From Parcubacteria group bacterium RIFCSPHIGHO2_01_FULL_47_10b (lineage in GTDB: Bacteria > Patescibacteriota > Minisyncoccia > 2-01-FULL-47-10): a stretch of DNA of 5,603 nucleotides. Shown here in pieces: positions 1 to 4,857 of the stretch. Made by a program: the position numbers and the translations under genes. The stretch is from assembly GCA_001824325.1 (NCBI GenBank), contig MHXC01000049.1, forward strand, positions 219 through 5,821, given 5' to 3'. The notes below the pieces were generated by a model. That model was not told the DNA's origin and did no database searches. It saw nothing but the letters and a program-made list of their open reading frames with translations. The stretch's first letter is position 1. The number at the start of each line of letters is the position of its first letter.

Positions 1-1
1 C

Positions 2-475
2 GTAGTCAGTGAATTACCCGAGACCGAGCAGGGTTTAAATGCTGATGAGGTAAAACAAGGCACCCAGCTTGCGGCGAATTATGTGCTCACCCATGTTTTG
101 AAAATGGTGCAGGGTGATATACTCTCGACGCTCCACGAAAAAATTTCCCAGGAGAATTTTGCCGAGTTTATTGCATATATCGTGAAAGGCGTGGTGTCGA
201 GCACGGGTGCCCAGACGCTCTTGGCAAAGATGTATGAAACGGGTGGGGATCCTACAGAGCTTTTGAAAAGCTTAGACTTGACGCAGGTTTCGGGAGAAGG
301 GGAGCTGCAGGCAATTGTTTCCGGTGTGATTAGTGAACAAGCCAAAGCAGCAGGCGACTATCGCAGCGGTAAAACCGAAGTGCTTAAGTTTTTGGTTGGC
401 AAAGTTATGGCTGCAAGCAAGGGCAAAGCGAACCCGCAGGTCGCGGAGAAGTTATTGAAGGAGGCGCTGAAATAG
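2..475 (+). CDS. gatB: Asp-tRNA(Asn)/Glu-tRNA(Gln) amidotransferase subunit B, C-terminal part (5' end outside window)
   Basis: GatB is the kinase/amidotransferase subunit of the cytoplasmic GatCAB complex, which converts mischarged Glu-tRNA(Gln) and/or Asp-tRNA(Asn) to the correct amide form. The frame is open from base 2, giving 157 residues to a TAG stop, so the start lies to the left of the window. The visible part matches the C-terminal GatB/YqeY tail domain, which contacts the tRNA. Landmarks are a QLAANYVL helix near the left edge, an ISQENFAEFI segment at about nt 140-169, a METGGDP-like loop (YETGGDP) at about 233-253, an EGELQAIV helix at about 299-322, FLVGKVM at 389-409 and KGKANPQ at 419-439. 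The last two are the most diagnostic. The catalytic cradle domain is not visible. A GTG at 83 could be mistaken for a start, but homology continues upstream of it. A hairpin with a T-rich tail follows 36 bp after the stop. Identification is by remembered family motifs and is strong. Confidence 0.95.
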   Translation, partial: VVSELPETEQGLNADEVKQGTQLAANYVLTHVLKMVQGDILSTLHEKISQENFAEFIAYIVKGVVSSTGAQTLLAKMYETGGDPTELLKSLDLTQVSGEGELQAIVSGVISEQAKAAGDYRSGKTEVLKFLVGKVMAASKGKANPQVAEKLLKEALK

Positions 476-478
476 AGG

Positions 479-499
479 GTATGCATTGACAACGCATAC
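479..499. repeat. Short inverted repeat GTATGC-N9-GCATAC around the TTGACA box
   Basis: GTATGC (479-484) and GCATAC (494-499) form a perfect 6-bp inverted repeat with a 9-nt spacer. The spacer contains TTGACA (486-491), a possible -35 element. Such symmetry centred on a -35 box could be an operator for a repressor of the downstream ATPase gene, or a weak hairpin at the end of the gatB transcript. A 6-bp palindrome can occur by chance, so the regulatory role is inference. Confidence 0.35.
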
Positions 500-514
500 T
501 ATATATGATAAGTT
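486..514 (+). promoter_or_regulatory. Candidate sigma70-type promoter for the DUF4143 ATPase gene
   Basis: A perfect -35 hexamer TTGACA (486-491) is followed after 17 nt by TAAGTT (509-514). TAAGTT matches the -10 consensus only at positions 1, 2 and 6, but TG at 506-507 makes it an extended -10 (TGa-TAAGTT). Transcription would start near 521, giving a leader of about 23 nt. TATGAT (504-509) is a better -10 on its own but sits only 12 nt from TTGACA, too close to pair with it. This would give the ATPase gene its own promoter, separate from gatB. It was judged by eye only. Confidence 0.4.
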
Positions 515-543
515 TGCATTACTAATGCAAACCTTTTATTTTT
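512..543 (+). terminator. Probable intrinsic terminator of gatB, ending directly at the next ATG
   Basis: GTTTGCATT (512-520) and AATGCAAAC (524-532) are perfect reverse complements separated by ACT. They form a 9-bp stem with a 3-nt loop, followed by C and a T-rich run at 534-543 broken only by A538. This is the shape of a rho-independent terminator for transcripts coming from gatB. The stem has only three G/C pairs, so it is weaker than a typical terminator. The same palindrome could instead be a repressor operator overlapping the ATPase start. If transcription starts near 521, the ATPase mRNA would lack the left arm and escape the hairpin. Confidence 0.5.
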
Positions 544-1818
544 ATGAACAGACAGTTATTAAAAGAAGTGGTTATAGAGCAAAATAAGCGACTCGCGTCG
601 GTGAATAAGGGTATCCCTCGAGAAGATTTGTCGGTAATACAATCATTCTATAAATTACCACACGCTGTCGTTATAGCAGGTCTTCGCCGTGCCGGAAAAT
701 CAACGTTACTTTACCAGATTATGGCAGAACTGGGTAATCAAGGGTACTACTTTAATTTTGAAGACGAGCGACTTATTGGGTTTGAAGTTAAGGATTTTAC
801 AATATTGCATGAGATTTTGATGGAATTATATGGGAAACGAACCATTTTTTTCCTTGACGAAATACAAAATGTTCATGGGTGGGAGCGGTTTGTTCGCCGT
901 ATGACAGACAGCGGGTATAAGTTTTTTTTGACTGGGTCGAATGCATCGCTTTTGAGCCAAGAACTCGGAACAAAGCTCACTGGTCGCCATATCAGTCATG
1001 TGTTATTCCCATTTTCATTTCGAGAGTACTTACTTTTTTGTGGTACAGGGAAGATACGCGACCGTGACCTTCTGGAGACTGATAAACGAGCATTACTGAA
1101 ACAGCATTTTAATCGCTATCTGTATGAAGGTGGGATGCCGGAGTACTTAGCGTTTCACCAGCCTGAAACATTAAAAAGTGTGTATGATGATATTCTGTTT
1201 CGAGATATTGCGACACGATACGATATTCGGGACATTCAGGCACTGCGCGAACTTGCCATTTATCTCTTGAGTAATGCCGGAACTCCTGTGACCTATAATC
1301 GTCTGGCTCAATTTTTACACCTTGGAAGCGTGAATACCGCCCGAAGCTATATTCGTTATCTTGAGAATAGCTTTTTATTTTTCCTGGTGAACCAGTACGA
1401 CCCATCATTGAAAAAACAATCGATTTTACCAAAAAAAGTATATGCGATAGACAACGGTATGGTATACGCACTCGCGTTCAAGTTCTCGGAGAATGTTGGA
1501 AGATTGATTGAGAACCTGGTTTTTCTTGAATTAAAGCGGCGAAAAGAAATTGTATATTATTACAGGACGCAGAGCGGCCTTGAAGTTGATTTCTTGCTTA
1601 TAAAAGGATCGAATATCGACCAGTTAGTGCAGGTTTCATCGAGCTTGGCTCATCCCAAAACACGGGAACGGGAACTGAATGCATTACAAGAGGCCATGGG
1701 AGAGCTGGGGGTTCGAAAGGGGCTTATTCTCACGATGGATGAAACCGAAAAGATTAAGGTTGAAAAAAAACGAATTATTGTGAAACCAGTGTATGAATGG
1801 CTATTGACAGACTATTAG
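544..1818 (+). CDS. AAA-family ATPase with C-terminal DUF4143 domain
   Basis: A 424-residue protein of the AAA_14 plus DUF4143 family (archaeal ATPase-like group), cytosolic, with no signal peptide or membrane segment seen. Its physiological role is unknown, as for most of this family. Visible ATPase motifs are Walker A GLRRAGKST at 46-54 (K52), Walker B IFFLDEIQ at 101-108 (D105, E106) and sensor-1-like LTGSNA at 129-134. The family blocks LTGRHISHVLFPFSFREY (145-162), YEGGMPEY (194-201) and RDIATRYDIRD (220-230) follow, then a winged-helix-like stretch at about 240-275. The C-terminal domain has KKVYAIDNGM (297-306), GRLIENLVFLEL (319-330) and LEVDFLL (346-352). The next strand reads LVQVSSSL, with no (D/E)xK lysine, so a nuclease activity looks lost. 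The ATG at 544 matches the usual N-terminus of the family (RQLLKEVVIEQN), but no Shine-Dalgarno precedes it. Sampled 60-bp blocks are 28-35% GC against 57-65% in miaA/glyA, suggesting transfer. It stands alone, with no partner gene. Confidence 0.93.
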   Translation: MNRQLLKEVVIEQNKRLASVNKGIPREDLSVIQSFYKLPHAVVIAGLRRAGKSTLLYQIMAELGNQGYYFNFEDERLIGFEVKDFTILHEILMELYGKRTIFFLDEIQNVHGWERFVRRMTDSGYKFFLTGSNASLLSQELGTKLTGRHISHVLFPFSFREYLLFCGTGKIRDRDLLETDKRALLKQHFNRYLYEGGMPEYLAFHQPETLKSVYDDILFRDIATRYDIRDIQALRELAIYLLSNAGTPVTYNRLAQFLHLGSVNTARSYIRYLENSFLFFLVNQYDPSLKKQSILPKKVYAIDNGMVYALAFKFSENVGRLIENLVFLELKRRKEIVYYYRTQSGLEVDFLLIKGSNIDQLVQVSSSLAHPKTRERELNALQEAMGELGVRKGLILTMDETEKIKVEKKRIIVKPVYEWLLTDY

Positions 1819-1859
1819 AAGCAAGCTGATGATATAGGTGTTCGGATTCAAATGTGAAT

Positions 1860-2762
1860 TTAGGATTCCAAATTTTCAATCCACCGGATATGTTTTTGCT
1901 TCCGAAACCACGTCATTTGTTTCTTCACCAGTGCTCGGTGATTTCTTTGTAATGTTGCGCGGATGAGTTCGAGCGTTGTATGACTGATTTTGCCTCGAGC
2001 GTCTGTGCCCAGACAATCCTCCCATTCCGCATAATCAATGGTCGAGCGAAGCACCGGTGTCCAACCATAGCGAGCACCTAACTCGCGGACTTCTTTTTCT
2101 AATCCACTCGCGAGCATTTCGTCAATTCGAGCATCAATTTTTTTGTACAGTTCATCACGGTTTGTTTGTATCCCAATAACCAGCGATTCGTATCGAGGCA
2201 CTCTCTGAAGTGGCATTCGAGCGCCTTGCGATTGGGCAATTTCGATGGCACGGATAAGGCGGCGTTTGTTGTTGCGATTAATTATCGTGGCGGTCGCCGG
2301 GTCGAGCGCGGCGAGTGTATCGAAGAGTTCCTTGAGCGATTCTGTAGTTGTTGGCTCGTGCTCGAGTCCCTGGCGAAGCCGCTGGTCGCGGATTACCCGC
2401 GGAAACTCCCACCCCTCAACCACACTTTGCACATAATACCCGCTGCCGCCGACAAGGATTGGCAATTTCCCGCGCTTGAGCACACTGTCAATCGCTTCGT
2501 ACGCGAGGTGTTGGAATTCTGCCACGCCCAAAAGTTCAACCGGATCAGCAACGTCGAATAGATGGTGCGGTATGTCCTCAACACAGCCATTCACGATATG
2601 CGGCTTATCGGTACCAATGTTCATACTGCGATAAATCTGCCGCGAATCACCATTGACAATCTCGCCGTCGAACTTTTTCGCAAGTTCAATACCAAGCGAT
2701 GATTTTCCGCTTGCCGTCGGTCCAACAATGGCAATAATTCGTTTTGTTTTGACACGGGACAT
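1860..2762 (-). CDS. miaA: tRNA dimethylallyltransferase (tRNA A37 isopentenyltransferase)
   Basis: MiaA transfers the dimethylallyl group from dimethylallyl diphosphate to N6 of A37 in tRNAs that read UNN codons, the first step to i6A/ms2i6A. The 300-residue length is normal. Motifs in order are P-loop GPTASGKSS (14-22), GDSRQIY (38-44) with the probable general base D39, IGTDKP (49-54), HHLFDVADP (66-74), GGSGYY (105-110, where GGTGLY is usual), NNKRRLIRAIEI (164-175), the RSTIDYAEW block (239-247) and the C-terminal QMTWFRKQKHIRW (282-294). In the RSTIDYAEW block most relatives have IGY, so D243 replaces a common glycine. The ATG at 2762 places the P-loop at the usual distance, and no Shine-Dalgarno is visible. 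The gene faces the ATPase gene tail to tail with 41 bp between them. It diverges from glyA with only 20 bp between start codons. The product is confident from motif order and length. Confidence 0.97.
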   Translation of the reverse strand: MSRVKTKRIIAIVGPTASGKSSLGIELAKKFDGEIVNGDSRQIYRSMNIGTDKPHIVNGCVEDIPHHLFDVADPVELLGVAEFQHLAYEAIDSVLKRGKLPILVGGSGYYVQSVVEGWEFPRVIRDQRLRQGLEHEPTTTESLKELFDTLAALDPATATIINRNNKRRLIRAIEIAQSQGARMPLQRVPRYESLVIGIQTNRDELYKKIDARIDEMLASGLEKEVRELGARYGWTPVLRSTIDYAEWEDCLGTDARGKISHTTLELIRATLQRNHRALVKKQMTWFRKQKHIRWIENLES

Positions 2763-2776
2763 GGTTTTGTTAAACT
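2749..2776 (+). promoter_or_regulatory. Probable glyA-operon promoter giving a leaderless mRNA
   Basis: A perfect TTGACA -35 box (2749-2754) and a TAAACT -10 box (2771-2776, matching positions 1, 2, 4 and 6 of TATAAT) are separated by 16 nt. Six nucleotides then lead to the ATG at 2783, so the expected transcription start is the A of the start codon itself. This agrees with the absence of a Shine-Dalgarno. The -35 box lies inside the first codons of the divergent miaA gene, so the two genes share this control DNA. Confidence 0.6.
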
Positions 2777-2782
2777 GAATCC

Positions 2783-4138
2783 ATGATCAAACAACAGTGG
2801 CAACAAACTGACCCTGAACTCTATCAGTTTTACACACAAGAACTCAAACGGCAACAGGAAGGGTTGGAGCTGATTCCGTCCGAAAATTATGTATCCGAGG
2901 CAGTACTCGAGGCCATGGGTTCTATTTTGACGAATAAATATTCCGAAGGGTACGCAGGCAAGCGCTATTATGGAGGGAATGAATTTATCGATAGCATTGA
3001 ACGCATCGTCGAGGATCGTGCGAAGAAACTTTTCGGCGTGCCGTATGTGAATGTGCAACCCTATTACGGGTCGCCGGCTAACCTCGCGGTATATTTTGCG
3101 ACATGCAAACCCGGGGACACGATAATGGGGTTGGATTTAAGCCATGGCGGGCATTTAACGCATGGCTCGAAGGCATCGGTGACTGGGCAGATTTATAACA
3201 GCGTGCCGTATCATGTTATTGCGAATGGTTCGCAGCACGGCTATATCGATTTTGATGAATTGGCAACGCTCGCCCGTAAGCACAAACCAGCGCTCATATG
3301 GGCTGGCATCACTGCATATTCGCGTACTGTGGAGTTTGCGAAGTTTGCCGCAATCGCCGACGAAGTTGGTGCGTATCTTGCGGCAGATATTTCGCACATA
3401 GCAGGGCTTGTAGTCGGGGGAGCGCATGAGAGTCCGGTCCCACACGTACACATTGTAACCACAACGACGCACAAGACCCTTCGAGGGCCGCGCGGAGCCA
3501 TGATTATGGTCACGGAGCGCGGGCTCGTTAAGGACCCTGAATTAAGCGCAAAAATCGCCAAACAGGTTTTTCCCGGAAGCCAGGGAGGCCCACACGACCA
3601 GACGACAGCAGCTATCGGCATAGCTTTACTGGAGGCGAGTAAACCTGCTTTTAAGCAATACGCAAAGCAAGTTGTGAAGAATGCACAAGCGCTGGCGTCG
3701 TCATTGATGAAGCAAGGAGTGCGGATCGTAACTGGCGGTACCGATAACCACATGATGTTGATAGATTTGAGCGATAATCCGGGGTGCGGCATTTTTGTGC
3801 AAGAGGCGTTGGATATGGCAGGCATGACGCTGAATAAAAACACAATACCCGGCGAGCCCATGAGTCCGTTTTTTCCGAGTGGTGCACGACTGGGAACTCC
3901 GGCAATCACGTCGCGCGGCATGAAGGAGGGTGAAATGACGCAGATCGGGGAGTGGATTGCAACCGTTCTTAAAACAGTCTCGACATATAAGTTGTCGAGC
4001 GACACCGCAGCACGACAGGAATATCTCAAAACGTTCCGAGCAGATATGAAAAAAAATGCAACGATAAAAACAGTGCGAGAGCAGGTGCGTACACTGTGTA
4101 AACAATTCCCGTTGTATGCTGATATTGAACAGACATGA
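2783..4138 (+). CDS. glyA: Serine hydroxymethyltransferase
   Basis: SHMT is a cytosolic PLP enzyme that interconverts serine plus THF with glycine plus 5,10-methylene-THF, supplying one-carbon units. At 451 residues it is longer than the E. coli enzyme (417), partly through a C-terminal tail. Motifs are LIPSENYVS (30-38), KYSEGYAGKRYYGG (52-65, with Y53, E55 and Y63 of the active site), VQPYYGSPAN (91-100, PLP-phosphate loop), HGGHLTHG (121-128, H124 stacking on PLP), ADISHIAGL (201-209, D202 and H205), TTTTHKTLRGPRG (226-238, K231 forming the PLP Schiff base), FPGSQGGPHDQTTAA (263-277) and GARLGTPAITSRG (367-379, R369 for substrate carboxylate). E. coli has S97 where this protein has Y95 in the phosphate loop, an odd change. 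The ATG at 2783 follows a promoter with no Shine-Dalgarno, so a leaderless mRNA is likely. The stop overlaps the next gene by 4 bp, and it is first in the glyA-HAD-thyA operon. The sequence style is Patescibacteria-like (inference). Confidence 0.97.
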   Translation: MIKQQWQQTDPELYQFYTQELKRQQEGLELIPSENYVSEAVLEAMGSILTNKYSEGYAGKRYYGGNEFIDSIERIVEDRAKKLFGVPYVNVQPYYGSPANLAVYFATCKPGDTIMGLDLSHGGHLTHGSKASVTGQIYNSVPYHVIANGSQHGYIDFDELATLARKHKPALIWAGITAYSRTVEFAKFAAIADEVGAYLAADISHIAGLVVGGAHESPVPHVHIVTTTTHKTLRGPRGAMIMVTERGLVKDPELSAKIAKQVFPGSQGGPHDQTTAAIGIALLEASKPAFKQYAKQVVKNAQALASSLMKQGVRIVTGGTDNHMMLIDLSDNPGCGIFVQEALDMAGMTLNKNTIPGEPMSPFFPSGARLGTPAITSRGMKEGEMTQIGEWIATVLKTVSTYKLSSDTAARQEYLKTFRADMKKNATIKTVREQVRTLCKQFPLYADIEQT

Positions 4139-4857
4139 TGACGACTACGAAAAAAGCGCCAATAGCTACGAAGGCCTCGAATGCTTCAAGCCGCGCGCAG
4201 CGCAATCATAATCGGGAATTTAAATATGGCATATTTGATAAGGATGGAGTGCTCATTGATAGCATTGAAAAGTATCATGCATTTTTTAATGATGCGCTGA
4301 ATCGGCATTTTGGGCAGACAATCACCCTGCAATACTATAAGGACATTGCGACAAAAAACTGGCTCGAAGTTTTATTGCCAATCACCAAGACCACCGAAGC
4401 ATTGATGAAGTGCGTCGATGATTATCATGAAATAACGGCTAGTCGAGCAGCAGAATTATCAATGTATAACGGCGTTCCTGAACTGCTCGACGGGCTGAAG
4501 CACAGTCATGGACTGCGCATGTTTGTTACGAGTAGTTCTTTTCAGAAAGCAGTTGATGAAACACTTAAGCATACGGGATTGGCCGGACTGTTCGAACTAG
4601 CTATTGGCAATAATGGAAAAAAGAGTGTTCGAAAAGAGGAACATTTTCAGCTTTTTGCTGATCACGTACAATTGTCACTGGATGAATTTGCGAAGCATGC
4701 CTTTATTTTAGAAGACATGGCACATGGGATTGAAGCGGCAATAAAAGTAGGAATCTATGCAATCGGGATTACAACTACTCTTTCAAGAGCAGAGCTAAAA
4801 GCAGCGGGCGCCGATGAAGTCATCGACCGCCACGAAGAACTGCTCGATATTATATGA
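4135..4857 (+). CDS. HAD-superfamily hydrolase (phosphatase/phosphoglucomutase-like, C1 cap)
   Basis: A 240-residue haloacid dehalogenase superfamily protein, probably a cytosolic phosphatase; the substrate cannot be told from sequence. Motif I is [11 protein letters not shown] (33-43) with nucleophile D35 and acid/base D37. A helical C1 cap follows at about 44-112. The core resumes at [12 protein letters not shown] (111-122). Motif II is FVTSSS (130-135, T132). Motif III lysine is probably K167 in VRKEEHF, rather than the usual KPxPD. Motif IV is [13 protein letters not shown] (190-202), with acidic pair E193/D194. The domain resembles the phosphoglycolate phosphatase / beta-phosphoglucomutase / 5'-nucleotidase group. 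About 28 residues before the core are rich in Thr, Lys, Ala, Ser and Asn and look disordered; relatives normally begin near FKYGIFD. No later in-frame ATG fits before the core, so the start is ATG 4135, or ATG 4138 one codon on. It overlaps glyA and thyA by 4 bp (ATGA) at each end, implying translational coupling. A role in deoxynucleotide or one-carbon metabolism is inference. Confidence 0.88.
   Translation: MMTTTKKAPIATKASNASSRAQRNHNREFKYGIFDKDGVLIDSIEKYHAFFNDALNRHFGQTITLQYYKDIATKNWLEVLLPITKTTEALMKCVDDYHEITASRAAELSMYNGVPELLDGLKHSHGLRMFVTSSSFQKAVDETLKHTGLAGLFELAIGNNGKKSVRKEEHFQLFADHVQLSLDEFAKHAFILEDMAHGIEAAIKVGIYAIGITTTLSRAELKAAGADEVIDRHEELLDII

Noticed and set aside
79..345. Minus-strand open frame opposite gatB
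   Set aside because: The opposite strand encodes the conserved GatB tail; the translation is Ser/Pro-rich shadow sequence.
83..475. A short separate gene starting at GTG 83
   Set aside because: GatB homology continues upstream to the left edge in the same frame, so this is an internal codon.
1109..1471. Minus-strand open frame inside the ATPase gene
   Set aside because: It lies within a confidently assigned gene, and no motif, promoter or ribosome site supports it.
1819..1859. Possible bidirectional terminator between the convergent ATPase and miaA genes
   Set aside because: The best stem is ATTCA (1846-1850) with TGAAT (1855-1859), only 5 bp and AT-rich, with no T-run on either strand. 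A loose GGATTC repeat (1844, 1863) is too short to mean anything.
2166..2561. Plus-strand open frame opposite miaA
   Set aside because: It is antisense to conserved MiaA motifs and its translation has no recognisable domain.
2763..2815. A miaA promoter on the minus strand
   Set aside because: A TTTAAC box (2770-2775, reverse) could be a -10, but no acceptable -35 lies 16-18 nt upstream, so the miaA start signal remains unidentified.
2621..3058. Open frame of 145 codons on the minus strand across the miaA/glyA junction
   Set aside because: It overlaps the starts of two clear genes in other frames, shows no family motif and has no start signal.
3241..4029. Open frame of 262 codons on the minus strand inside glyA
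   Set aside because: It lies fully opposite a textbook SHMT gene. The translation is rich in Ser, Cys and Ala with no domain pattern, as expected of the antisense frame of a GC-richer gene.
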